Shown one piece after another: positions 1-6,923 of a stretch of 9,151 nt of DNA. This DNA is from Planctomycetota bacterium (GTDB lineage: Bacteria; Patescibacteriota; Patescibacteriia; Patescibacteriales; UBA12465): positions 1 to 9,151 of the forward strand of contig JALOQQ010000031.1 in the NCBI GenBank assembly GCA_025453315.1, in the 5' to 3' direction. The notes under the pieces were generated by a model. That model did no database searches and was not told where the DNA came from. It worked only from the letters and a program-made list of their open reading frames with translations. The stretch's first letter is position 1, and the number at the start of each line of letters is the position of its first letter. A program made the position numbers and the translations under genes.

Positions 1-48
1 TTCCTCGACGGAAACGGACGCCCTTCCGATCGACGGCGAGACGCAGCC
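1..48 (-). ncRNA. possible 5' part of RNase P RNA, cut by the window edge
   Basis: The segment is GC-rich in an AT-rich setting and has no coding potential I can defend. On the minus strand a hairpin forms between 24-32 and 6-13: CGA-(T bulge)-CGGAA pairs with TTCCG-TCG around a 10-base loop. It is followed at once by GAGGAA at the edge. In bacterial RNase P RNA, helix P3 is followed by the conserved GAGGAAAGTCC, and a P2-like strand (here GGCTGCG) precedes P3, so order and spacing agree. Only six bases of the diagnostic motif are inside the window, so the call is weak. It could be another structured RNA or a misassembled contig end. Confidence 0.25.
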
Positions 49-113
49 TGTGGGGGGAGTCGAACCCGAAAGGCATGGCTTGGTAAATCCTGCCTTATAC
101 CCACCGCCCCCAC
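49..113 (-). ncRNA. tRNA-like structured element, not a canonical tRNA
   Basis: On the minus strand GTGGGGG (113-107) can pair with CCCCCAC (56-50) like an acceptor stem, with A as the discriminator at 49. The T-arm consensus GGTTCGACTCC is intact at 66-56. A D-arm-like string GCGGTGGGTATAAGGC lies at the right distance. However, the T-stem shares its C residues with the acceptor strand, so only about 3 bp of T-stem and 5 bp of acceptor can form together. No 5-bp/7-base anticodon arm exists; instead there is a perfect 6-bp stem (70-75 with 91-96) around 15 bases. CCA is not encoded. It may be a degenerate tRNA, a tRNA-like domain of another RNA, or a sequence altered by assembly. Confidence 0.3.
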
Positions 114-195
114 GCTTTATAAAATAGCAAAAAAGAGTTAAAATATTTTTAAATAATAATATATAAATACTCATAAAATATAGCCTAAAATAGAT
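114..195. promoter_or_regulatory. AT-rich divergent spacer, probable promoter region for porA
   Basis: About 12% G+C over 80 bases between the structured element (minus) and porA (plus). Several -10-like hexamers can be read on the plus strand: TATAAA at 162-167 with TTAAAA at 138-143 (18-base spacer), and TAAAAT at 174-179 or 186-191. None has a convincing TTGACA partner, so I do not pick one. No Shine-Dalgarno sequence precedes the porA ATG. On the minus strand TATTTT lies about 7 bases before the GTGGGGG of the RNA-like element, a possible -10 for it. Confidence 0.35.
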
Positions 196-1374
196 ATGAA
201 AAATAATAATAAAAACACTCAATTAGTTGAAGGCTCACATGCCATTGCTTTGACTATAAAAAATATTCAACCCGATGTTGTAGCTGCCTATCCTATTACT
301 CCACAAACCCACATTGTTGAAGATTTAGCCTCTTTTCAAGCCAACAAAGAAGCTGACTTTGAATATGTTAGGACAGAAAGTGAATTTGCCGCCGCTTCGG
401 TAATACTGGGCGCCAGTGCCGCCGGTTCACGCGTTTATAGTGCTACCAGTTCTCAGGGATTATTGTTAATGAATGAGGTTATTTACTGTATCTCTGGAAT
501 GCGTTTACCAATAGTAATGACCCTAGCCAATCGTACTATTTCAGCACCAATAAATATTTGGAATGATCAATCCGATGCCATGACTGTACGCGATTCTGGC
601 TGGCTAATGCTTTTTGCTGAAAGTAATCAGGAGGCCGTAGAACAACATATTATGGCCTATAAATTAGCGGAACAATTAAAAATTCCGGTTTTAGTAAATG
701 TTGATGGTTTTATTCTCACTCATTCTTATGAAGCCGTTAGCATACCAAGTACTAAGGAAATAAAAAAATATCTCCCAGATTATAAAGCCACTAAAGGAGA
801 GTATCTGGATGTTAACAATCCAGTTACTTTAGGCGCCTTAGTCTCCCCTCTTCATTATCAAGCTATTAGACAAGAATTACACGATGATTTGATTTCTTCT
901 CTCAACACCATTAATAAAGAATATGAAAATTATAAAAAAATAATCGGTGTTAAAGTAAAAGACAAAAAAACTATTTTTAATAATGGCTTGGTGGAATATT
1001 ACGGTTCCAAGAAAGCCAAAAACTTAATTGTTGTTCTTGGTTCAATTAGCGGCACTATTAAAGACTTTATTGATAATAACAAAAAAAATGACGTCGCTCT
1101 TTTACGTCTAAAAGTTTATCGTCCTTTTCCAGCTGAACAAGTGTCCGCTATTATTAAAAATCACAAACAAATTTGTGTTCTAGATAAAGCGATTGATTTG
1201 GGAAATGGTGGACCACTAGCTTTAGATGTTATGGCTGCCGCTAATAGGTACTTAAATAAAATTCCGAAAATAAAAAGTTTTGTTTCTGGTTTAGGTGGTA
1301 AAGAAATAAACAAAGAAACTATAAAAAATATTTTAATTTCTAAAAATAACAATTCTGAGACTATATTTTTATAA
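196..1374 (+). CDS. porA: pyruvate (2-oxoacid):ferredoxin oxidoreductase, alpha subunit
   Basis: The 392-residue alpha subunit of a thiamine-diphosphate 2-oxoacid:ferredoxin oxidoreductase, a cytoplasmic enzyme that converts pyruvate and CoA to acetyl-CoA, CO2 and reduced ferredoxin. Visible marks are the pyrimidine-binding domain with YPITPQT at 32-38 and ESE at 61-63, whose first Glu sits where the family contacts the cofactor. The conserved core ANRTISAPINIWNDQSD follows at 111-127. A second transketolase-C-like domain from about 275 carries YRPFP (309-313) and SGLGGKE (364-370). The length matches Thermotoga-type PorA, about 390 residues. The start is the first in-frame ATG after the AT-rich leader, with no Shine-Dalgarno sequence. 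It is the first gene of a four-gene run, and its partner porB is two genes on, with a membrane protein gene between. Pyruvate is the likeliest substrate, but a branched-chain or other 2-oxoacid cannot be excluded. Confidence 0.93.
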   Translation: MKNNNKNTQLVEGSHAIALTIKNIQPDVVAAYPITPQTHIVEDLASFQANKEADFEYVRTESEFAAASVILGASAAGSRVYSATSSQGLLLMNEVIYCISGMRLPIVMTLANRTISAPINIWNDQSDAMTVRDSGWLMLFAESNQEAVEQHIMAYKLAEQLKIPVLVNVDGFILTHSYEAVSIPSTKEIKKYLPDYKATKGEYLDVNNPVTLGALVSPLHYQAIRQELHDDLISSLNTINKEYENYKKIIGVKVKDKKTIFNNGLVEYYGSKKAKNLIVVLGSISGTIKDFIDNNKKNDVALLRLKVYRPFPAEQVSAIIKNHKQICVLDKAIDLGNGGPLALDVMAAANRYLNKIPKIKSFVSGLGGKEINKETIKNILISKNNNSETIFL

Positions 1375-1395
1375 GCTCAAAATTATTTTCTTTAT

Positions 1396-2322
1396 ATGCG
1401 TAAATTATTTGCGCTTAATCATCGAAAAAAGATAATCCTTAGTTTATTTCTTGGCATCTTTGTTTTTCAAATGCTAATGGCTTTTACTATGGTTATTTTG
1501 CCAACAGAAGCTAGGGCTGAAAAAAAGATAGAAAATCTTTATTTTACCCCACAAGTCAGCATACCAGGAACTAGTATTGAAAAGGGTGTTTCTTCTCAAC
1601 TAGAGGCCAGCACCAAACCAATATTTACTTATATAAAGAATATTTATAATTACGCTATTATGATAGCTGGAATATTGGCCGTTATTGTTATTATGATTGG
1701 TGGTGTTTTTTGGTTAGCTTCAGCTGGTAATGCTAGTAATATAGAAAAGGGTAAAGATTTTATTGGTGGAGGAGTTGTTGGTTTATTACTTGCCCTCGGC
1801 TCTTATATGATACTAGGCACCGTCAATACAGAATTAGTAGCACCGAGTAAGTTCGCCGTAATACCGGGCGTAACCAGTATTCAGGAGGGTGGTACTATTT
1901 GTTGCGATCCCGATGGCGGAGAAGCTAGTTTTAACCTTCAAACAGATAGTAAGGGTAATAGAGTTTTTGCATCAGATACATCAAAAAAATTCTTAACCTG
2001 TAAATTTGCAGCTCCTGGTTTTACTGCTAATGCCGTAGAGTGTAAACCAGAAGAGAAATGTAAAGCTTTTGGGGAGGGTTTTTGGTCAATGACTTCATCG
2101 TTTAAATGTGTAAATGAAGCTGATATTTGTTGTAGTTGTTCTGTTGGTCTATTTGGGTCGTCAATGTATACTGCTTGTAAAGATCATACTACGCCAGACG
2201 AATGCGAAAAATTCTGTAAAGATAAATCGGGTAATGGTAATATTGGCTATACAACTTACACCTATCCAGGAACATATACCTGTGGAACCAGGGAAAGCTA
2301 TAACTGGTGCTCATCTAATTAA
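1396..2322 (+). CDS. secreted VirB2/TrbC-like membrane protein with Cys-rich C-terminal domain
   Basis: A 308-residue protein with an N-terminal signal sequence (basic start, hydrophobic 13-35, likely cleavage after ARA at 39-41). Two transmembrane helices, about 86-108 and 123-142, are joined by a short loop SAGNASNIEKGKDF, the hairpin layout of VirB2/TrbC pilins. The remaining 160 residues hold 14 cysteines (169, 170, 202, 216, 222, 238, 245, 246, 248, 261, 270, 274, 296, 305) and are predicted to be outside, so disulfides are likely. The helix pair is clearly paralogous to that of the protein starting at 3284: ILAVIV.MIGG..WL.SAG.AS is shared. The gene starts 21 bases after porA with no Shine-Dalgarno sequence and sits between porA and porB. 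A role as pilin-like or cell-surface component is inferred from the fold; no secretion ATPase or channel gene is in view. Confidence 0.8.
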   Translation: MRKLFALNHRKKIILSLFLGIFVFQMLMAFTMVILPTEARAEKKIENLYFTPQVSIPGTSIEKGVSSQLEASTKPIFTYIKNIYNYAIMIAGILAVIVIMIGGVFWLASAGNASNIEKGKDFIGGGVVGLLLALGSYMILGTVNTELVAPSKFAVIPGVTSIQEGGTICCDPDGGEASFNLQTDSKGNRVFASDTSKKFLTCKFAAPGFTANAVECKPEEKCKAFGEGFWSMTSSFKCVNEADICCSCSVGLFGSSMYTACKDHTTPDECEKFCKDKSGNGNIGYTTYTYPGTYTCGTRESYNWCSSN

Positions 2323-2345
2323 ATTTTAAAAAAATAATCAAACAT

Positions 2346-3281
2346 ATGTCTATAGTAAAAAAAATAAATAAAAAACTTCCTCTCTCTTCTGGTCATAATG
2401 CCTGTGCTGGCTGTGGCGAATTTGTAGCAGTTATGGCCGCAATGCGAGGAATAGATCCAGAAAATACTATTATTGCTAATGCTACTGGTTGTTCTGAAGT
2501 TACGACCACTGCCTATCCTAATAGTGCTTGGGGTATGCCCTGGATTCATTCCTTATTTGAAAATTCCTCGGCCTTAGCTTCCGGTATCCGCGCCGCTTTA
2601 AATCAGCAAAATAAAAAAAATAAAAGTGAGAAAAAAATAAAAATCATTGCTCAGGGTGGCGATGGTGCTACCTTTGATATTGGTATTGGTTTATTAAGCG
2701 GTGCTTGGGAACGCGGTGATGATTTCCTTTATATTTGCTACGACACTGAGGCTTATTCTAATACCGGTATTCAAGCCTCTGGTTCTACTCCTTATGGTGC
2801 CGCTACAACTACCACCCCCTCTAGCGATCAAATTAGCGAGACCAAGTCTTTTGGCGCTGAACAAAGAAAAAAAGATATGATTAGTTTTGCTCTTTCTCAT
2901 GGCGTTCGTTATGTTGCACAAAGCACAGCTGGCTTTCCTGATGATATTACGGCTAAAGTGAAAAAGGCTTTAGAAATAAATGGTCCTAGTTATATACAAA
3001 TTTTAGCTCCTTGTATTCCTGGTTGGAAAATAAAATCTGATGATGCTATTAAAATGGGTAAACTCGCTGTTCAAACTGGGCTCTATCCTCTTTTGGAATA
3101 TGTTGACGGTAAACTAAGTAAAAGTAGTATTAATAACAACTTTACTCCCGTTCCGGTAGAAAATTATCTTTCTGCTCAAGGACGCTTTAAACATCTCTTT
3201 ACTAATCCAACAGGAAAGAAAGAGATAGATCATATTAAACAATTAGCGGAAGAGAATATTATTAAATACAAGATGGCTTAA
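2346..3281 (+). CDS. porB: pyruvate (2-oxoacid):ferredoxin oxidoreductase, beta subunit
   Basis: The 311-residue beta subunit, which binds the diphosphate end of thiamine diphosphate and the [4Fe-4S] cluster next to it. Four cysteines occupy the expected cluster positions: C20 and C23 in CAGCGE, C49 in TGCSE and C223 in LAPCIPGW. The thiamine-diphosphate motif begins at GGDGATFDIG (104-113), and the metal-binding loop continues through YDTEAYSNTG and QASGSTPYG (132-151). TGLYPLLEYVDGK (244-256) is typical of the C-terminal part. All catalytic marks are present, so the enzyme should be active with PorA. The start at 2346 leaves 23 AT-rich bases after the previous stop and no Shine-Dalgarno sequence. 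The separate alpha and beta genes imply separate or fused gamma/delta subunits, which are not in the window. Confidence 0.93.
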   Translation: MSIVKKINKKLPLSSGHNACAGCGEFVAVMAAMRGIDPENTIIANATGCSEVTTTAYPNSAWGMPWIHSLFENSSALASGIRAALNQQNKKNKSEKKIKIIAQGGDGATFDIGIGLLSGAWERGDDFLYICYDTEAYSNTGIQASGSTPYGAATTTTPSSDQISETKSFGAEQRKKDMISFALSHGVRYVAQSTAGFPDDITAKVKKALEINGPSYIQILAPCIPGWKIKSDDAIKMGKLAVQTGLYPLLEYVDGKLSKSSINNNFTPVPVENYLSAQGRFKHLFTNPTGKKEIDHIKQLAEENIIKYKMA

Positions 3282-3283
3282 CT

Positions 3284-4552
3284 ATGAAAAAGACCAAGCT
3301 TTTAAAAATTGTCTTTTTTTCTTTTATTTTTTTTCTTTTTTTAACCACAACAGCGCAAGCGGCTGGTAATTGTGCTTGGCAATTAAATAGTGGTGAATTA
3401 ACTAGTGATGATACTAAGTATTGTGAATCAAGGGGTTTAAGGTTAGTGGTCTTTGGTAAAGAATATTGTAGCGAGAAAGCTCCTTTTACCATGAATCAAA
3501 AACCGGTTTGTTGCTGTAATGTTGCCGGCTCAATGATAAAGTCAGCTGGAACAAGCTCAACTAGTAGCGGTGATGCTAAATTCACCAATCCTTTCGATAA
3601 ATTACAAATTAAAATTCCGGGCATGGCTCGTTTTTCTGATGTTGATTGTCAGGATGGTTCCTGCGAGGTTCCCTGGATCGGCCAATATATTGCCGGTCTT
3701 TATAAATATGCCATTAACATAGGTGGGATTTTGGCCGTTATTGTCACGATGATCGGCGGCTTGATATGGCTAGTATCAGCCGGCGATGCTTCACGCATTA
3801 CTTTAGCGAAAGAGTTTATTGGCGGTGGTGTAAGCGGTTTAATAGTTCTTTTGACTTCTTATATGCTACTACTACAAGTTAATCCTGATTTAATAGCTCT
3901 TAAGCCCATTAAAATAAGGGCCATTGAACGCATTGAGGTACTTAGTGATAGTAGTTACCAGGCTATTACTGGTAAAAAATCCATTCCCGCCTTTGGCGCA
4001 GAGATGAATACTCTCATTAAAAAAGTGGCCAAAGCTAATAATACTGACGAATGTTTTTTGTATACTTTTGTTGTTAAAGAATCTAATGGGCGAGTTGGGG
4101 CTATTGGTCACGATGAAAACGTTAAAGGAACTTGGTCCTATGATGAACTTAAAAATTCTGGCTTTACTTATAACAATGTAGCTTTAACCGATACTATAAA
4201 AAATGACGACAAGGCCGATGCGACTAAACCAGACCTTGGTTTGGATTGGCGCTTTTCTCATGGTATTGGCTTAACTCAAATTACTATTTTCCCAGAAGGA
4301 CATAATTATTTTGTTGGTAAAAAAGATGGGGTGCCAATAGCTAAAGTTAATGGCAAACAATATTCCGCTAAAGACTTATTTGATCCTGAAACTAGCCTTC
4401 AAGCCACAGTAGATTTATTAAAAGAAAAAAATTGTGGCACTGATTTAAAAGCTTGTTTTAAAGCCTATAACGGCGCTGGACCGATGGCCGAGAAATACGC
4501 CACCGAAGCTGTGCCAATTTACGATGCTTGTAAACAAAAAGGAGGCATTTAA
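3284..4552 (+). CDS. VirB2-like membrane protein fused to a lytic transglycosylase (SLT-like) domain
   Basis: A 422-residue protein with a signal peptide at 1-26 (hydrophobic 9-23, cleavage near AQA/A). Next come a Cys-rich stretch (C30, C47, C62, triple C76-78, C122, C127) and two transmembrane helices, about 141-164 and 178-200, closely matching those of the protein at 1396. A lysozyme-fold domain runs from about 235 to 418. In it E266 (KESNG) is the candidate catalytic acid, GIGLTQI (327-333) is the GLMQ-type motif, and AYNGAG (394-399) is the third SLT motif. Both ends should face outside, so the enzyme would act on peptidoglycan. The distance from E266 to GLTQI is about 60 residues, longer than usual, so there is an insertion. 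The ATG lies two bases after the porB stop, suggesting translational coupling. This combines VirB1-like and VirB2-like roles in one chain. Confidence 0.82.
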   Translation: MKKTKLLKIVFFSFIFFLFLTTTAQAAGNCAWQLNSGELTSDDTKYCESRGLRLVVFGKEYCSEKAPFTMNQKPVCCCNVAGSMIKSAGTSSTSSGDAKFTNPFDKLQIKIPGMARFSDVDCQDGSCEVPWIGQYIAGLYKYAINIGGILAVIVTMIGGLIWLVSAGDASRITLAKEFIGGGVSGLIVLLTSYMLLLQVNPDLIALKPIKIRAIERIEVLSDSSYQAITGKKSIPAFGAEMNTLIKKVAKANNTDECFLYTFVVKESNGRVGAIGHDENVKGTWSYDELKNSGFTYNNVALTDTIKNDDKADATKPDLGLDWRFSHGIGLTQITIFPEGHNYFVGKKDGVPIAKVNGKQYSAKDLFDPETSLQATVDLLKEKNCGTDLKACFKAYNGAGPMAEKYATEAVPIYDACKQKGGI

Positions 4553-4564
4553 CCTCTTTTTTTT
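4536..4564 (+). terminator. intrinsic terminator of the porA-porB operon, overlapping the last stop codon
   Basis: AAAAAGGAGG (4536-4545) pairs with CCTCTTTTTT (4553-4562) around the 7-base loop CATTTAA, with one G-U pair, and an eight-T run follows the GC part (4557-4564). The stop codon of the preceding gene is inside the loop. Read on the minus strand, the same hairpin ends in five T residues, so it may also stop transcription from rnhA. Confidence 0.7.
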
Positions 4565-4605
4565 GTTATCTTATTCTCTCTTTTATTGATGAACAATCTT
4601 TTATG

Positions 4606-4635
4606 CCTTAGGTTATTGTTTAGATAATAACCAGG
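4606..4635. other. perfect inverted repeat between convergent operons
   Basis: GGTTATT (4611-4617) and AATAACC (4626-4632) form a 7-bp stem, extendable by CCT/AGG after a two-base bulge. It lies 9 bases beyond the rnhA stop. Neither strand has a T-tract after it, so it is not a standard terminator. It could stabilise the 3' end of the rnhA transcript. Confidence 0.3.
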
Positions 4636-4643
4636 TGCAGGTA

Positions 4644-5048
4644 CTACACTCCCCGATCCATGGCTTCATTAGCTAATTTATCTGCTTCTTTATTAAATTC
4701 TCGACGCACATGAGTGAAGATAATTTTTTTAAAATTTAAGGAAAGATTATAAACCTTTAAAAATAATTGGGCCAAATCCTGATCTTTAACTTTGTATTCA
4801 CGATTTAATTGTTTAACCACCAACTCACTATCCAAAAAACATTGTAATTCTGTAGCACCTAATTCTTTAGCTTTTTCTAAGGCCACAATAAGAGCTTTGT
4901 ATTCAGCTTGATTATTAGTTCCCTCGCCTAAAAATTTAGAAATCGTGGCAACAATTTTTTTTTCTTCATTATAAATAACCGCACCAATTCCGGAAGGACC
5001 AGGATTACCACGCGCACCACCATCAGTATAAGTGATTAATTTAGACAT
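4644..5048 (-). CDS. rnhA: ribonuclease HI
   Basis: A 134-residue RNase H type 1 that cuts the RNA strand of RNA-DNA hybrids, for example Okazaki primers and R-loops. All acidic catalytic positions are visible: D9 in YTDGGARGN, E49 in NNQAEYKAL, D73 in FLDSELVV and D123 in KEADKLAN, with H113 in THVRRE as the assisting histidine. The chain is shorter than the E. coli enzyme (155 residues) and lacks its basic protrusion, so it resembles the short archaeal/Gram-positive type. It is the last gene of the minus-strand run and starts 11 bases after the recJ stop, with no Shine-Dalgarno sequence. Its stop is TAG, unlike the TAA of its operon neighbours. Confidence 0.93.
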   Translation of the reverse strand: MSKLITYTDGGARGNPGPSGIGAVIYNEEKKIVATISKFLGEGTNNQAEYKALIVALEKAKELGATELQCFLDSELVVKQLNREYKVKDQDLAQLFLKVYNLSLNFKKIIFTHVRREFNKEADKLANEAMDRGV

Positions 5049-5059
5049 AAATAATTATT

Positions 5060-6907
5060 TTAGTCGCCAACTTTTTTGAGATCAATTATTTTCATCTGCA
5101 AATCTCTGCGACCATTAAATTCATTACTCTCTATATAATACACCAAATCAACTCGATCGCCAATTTGAAGATTAATAAAATCTTCGGCTCGAGAAAAAGC
5201 TAAAGCCCAAAGAGAATTTCCAGAAGAAGAATCACCTAAACGAAACTTAATATGTTGGCTTTCTTGACCCATTTTTACAATATCTAAAATAGCTAAATTT
5301 CTACTCATAAACTTAGGTTGAAAATTATTTTGACCATAAGGCTCTAATTCCTTTAGCTCACTAAGCAAATCGAAAGTTAAATCTTTAAGTGCTAATTCTA
5401 AATCAATAGTTACTTTAAGAGTTAATTCTTTTTCTCCCAGCTTATCCTGACTTAATTTTTTAAAACCAGCTATAAAATTTTCTAAATTACTATCACCAAT
5501 AATACTAAAGCCACAAGCCATAGGATGACCGCCATATTTATCTAAATAGCCAGTCACTCCGCCGCAAGTCTCAATAACTTCAATTAAACTAAACCCCTCT
5601 ATACTTCTACCCGAACCTTTAAAAACAGTAATGTTTCCAGAAAGACCAGCTCCGGCTTGATGACTATCGGCTGGTATTTCATGAGTTCTGGTAATTACTA
5701 AAGTGGGACGGTGATATTTTTCGCATACCATACCAGCCACCAAACCAATAACACCCTCGCTCCAATATTGTCCTTCCGGACAAATTACGATTATAGAGCT
5801 TTGCTTTTGAAGTTGACCTAAGGTAATTTGTTTCTCAGCTTCCGCCACTATTTCTTGAGTAATCTTCTGTCTTTCCGCATTACATTTATTCAAATCATCA
5901 GCCATCTGGCGAGCCTCATCTCTATCTTTAGATACTAATAGAGCAAAAGCGCTATTAGCATGTTCTAAACGACTAGCCGCATTAAGACGGGGCGCTATTT
6001 GAAAAGCAATATTCCAAACACTAATTTCTTTATTAGTCTTATAAGGATTTATTCCCGCTATATCAATTAGTTCACTTAGACCCACTCGCCTCTTTAAACC
6101 AAAAGTGTTAATTATCTCTAAGCCCTTTTTTACTAAAATTCTATTCTCACCAGTTAAGCTGACTAAGTCAGCCACCGTGCCAATAGTTACTAAATCTAAA
6201 TTTAATTCTTCGAGAAGCAACTTTTGATCATTAGCTAAATTAGCGCGACTAATTAAAGCGCAAACTACTTTAAAGGCTACACCCACACCCGCCAAATAAT
6301 GGCAAGGATATTTTTCTTTTTGATCGGCCGGATTAATAATTAAACAGGGTGGGAGATCTTCTTCAGTTTCTGGTAAAACATGGTGGTCGGTAATAATAAC
6401 TTCCAAGCTCAAACTCTGGGCGTAAATAACTTCTTCCTTATTTCTTATTCCAGTATCAACGGTAATAACTAATTTATACCCCTGATTAGCTATCTGCTCT
6501 AAAGCTTTTTTATTTAAACCATAACCCTCACTAACACGATCTGGTAAATAAATACCCACATCGGCTTTGAGAATTTTAAGTGACTGATACAGTACTGTAG
6601 CAGCCGTAACACCATCAGCATCATAATCACCGTAAACCAATATCTTTTGTCCTGATTTAATATACTTAATTATTAAATCAACCACCTTTTCCATGTCTCT
6701 AAATAAAAAAGGCGAGTAGCGTTTTTGAACGGACTCAGAATTATATTGTTCTTGCAAAAAATCCTCTAACAAACTTTCTTCGCGTATCTCTCGATTATAA
6801 AGGAGTTGAAGCAATATTCTACCGTATTTAGGAAAACGAGAAAAAAATTCCTCATCAGCTCTGGGGAGAACAGTCCAAATTTTTTGAATCATAACGAAGT
6901 CATGCAA
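5060..6907 (-). CDS. recJ: single-stranded-DNA-specific exonuclease RecJ
   Basis: A 615-residue DHH-family 5'-3' exonuclease of recombination and mismatch/base-excision repair. The phosphoesterase core has motif I GDYDADG (93-99), VTVDTG-like motif II at 149-153, DHH at 174-176 and IGTVADLV (242-249). PRLNAASRL (306-314) has Ser where Gly is common. The DHHA1 domain follows with YWSEGVIGLVAG (381-392), GSGRSIEGFSL (431-441) and GGHPMACG (459-466). An OB-like domain (about 495-610) ends the chain. The length is near the family norm. A second in-frame ATG at 6892 would give 610 residues starting MIQKIW, which looks more like usual RecJ N-termini. Neither start has a Shine-Dalgarno sequence, so the start is open. 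It lies between a small membrane protein gene and rnhA. Confidence 0.93.
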   Translation of the reverse strand: MHDFVMIQKIWTVLPRADEEFFSRFPKYGRILLQLLYNREIREESLLEDFLQEQYNSESVQKRYSPFLFRDMEKVVDLIIKYIKSGQKILVYGDYDADGVTAATVLYQSLKILKADVGIYLPDRVSEGYGLNKKALEQIANQGYKLVITVDTGIRNKEEVIYAQSLSLEVIITDHHVLPETEEDLPPCLIINPADQKEKYPCHYLAGVGVAFKVVCALISRANLANDQKLLLEELNLDLVTIGTVADLVSLTGENRILVKKGLEIINTFGLKRRVGLSELIDIAGINPYKTNKEISVWNIAFQIAPRLNAASRLEHANSAFALLVSKDRDEARQMADDLNKCNAERQKITQEIVAEAEKQITLGQLQKQSSIIVICPEGQYWSEGVIGLVAGMVCEKYHRPTLVITRTHEIPADSHQAGAGLSGNITVFKGSGRSIEGFSLIEVIETCGGVTGYLDKYGGHPMACGFSIIGDSNLENFIAGFKKLSQDKLGEKELTLKVTIDLELALKDLTFDLLSELKELEPYGQNNFQPKFMSRNLAILDIVKMGQESQHIKFRLGDSSSGNSLWALAFSRAEDFINLQIGDRVDLVYYIESNEFNGRRDLQMKIIDLKKVGD

Positions 6908-6923
6908 CTAAAATTGAGTTTGC

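Noticed and set aside
49..113. A normal functional tRNA gene on the minus strand
   Set aside because: The acceptor and T-stem need 12 consecutive 3' bases, but the C run cannot serve both, and no 5-bp/7-base anticodon arm can be drawn. No anticodon can be named.
1..115. tmRNA (ssrA) end
   Set aside because: The T-arm fits, but there is no tag reading frame or 5' GGGGGC...TTCGAC block at the right distance, and the acceptor-like strands are only 65 bases apart.
2114..2329. Overlapping 71-residue frame inside the first VirB2-like gene
   Set aside because: It lies in another frame of a well-supported gene, and its product shows no motif or signal of its own.
2694..2921. Antisense open frame within porB
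   Set aside because: It is the mirror of conserved PorB codons, with no start context and no recognisable product.
3284..3373. Lipoprotein signal with lipidation at C30
   Set aside because: The residues before C30 are AGN, not a lipobox (L-A/S-G/A-C), and a normal cleavage site AQA lies at 24-26.
1675..3744. Direct DNA repeat TTGGCCGTTATTGT at 1675-1688 and 3731-3744
   Set aside because: It encodes the shared LAVIV part of the paralogous helices; the identity is protein-level paralogy, not a mobile repeat.
1396..4552. A conjugative element or complete type IV secretion locus
   Set aside because: Only VirB2-like and VirB1-like parts are present. There is no VirB4/VirD4 ATPase, relaxase, channel protein, integrase or att repeat in the window.
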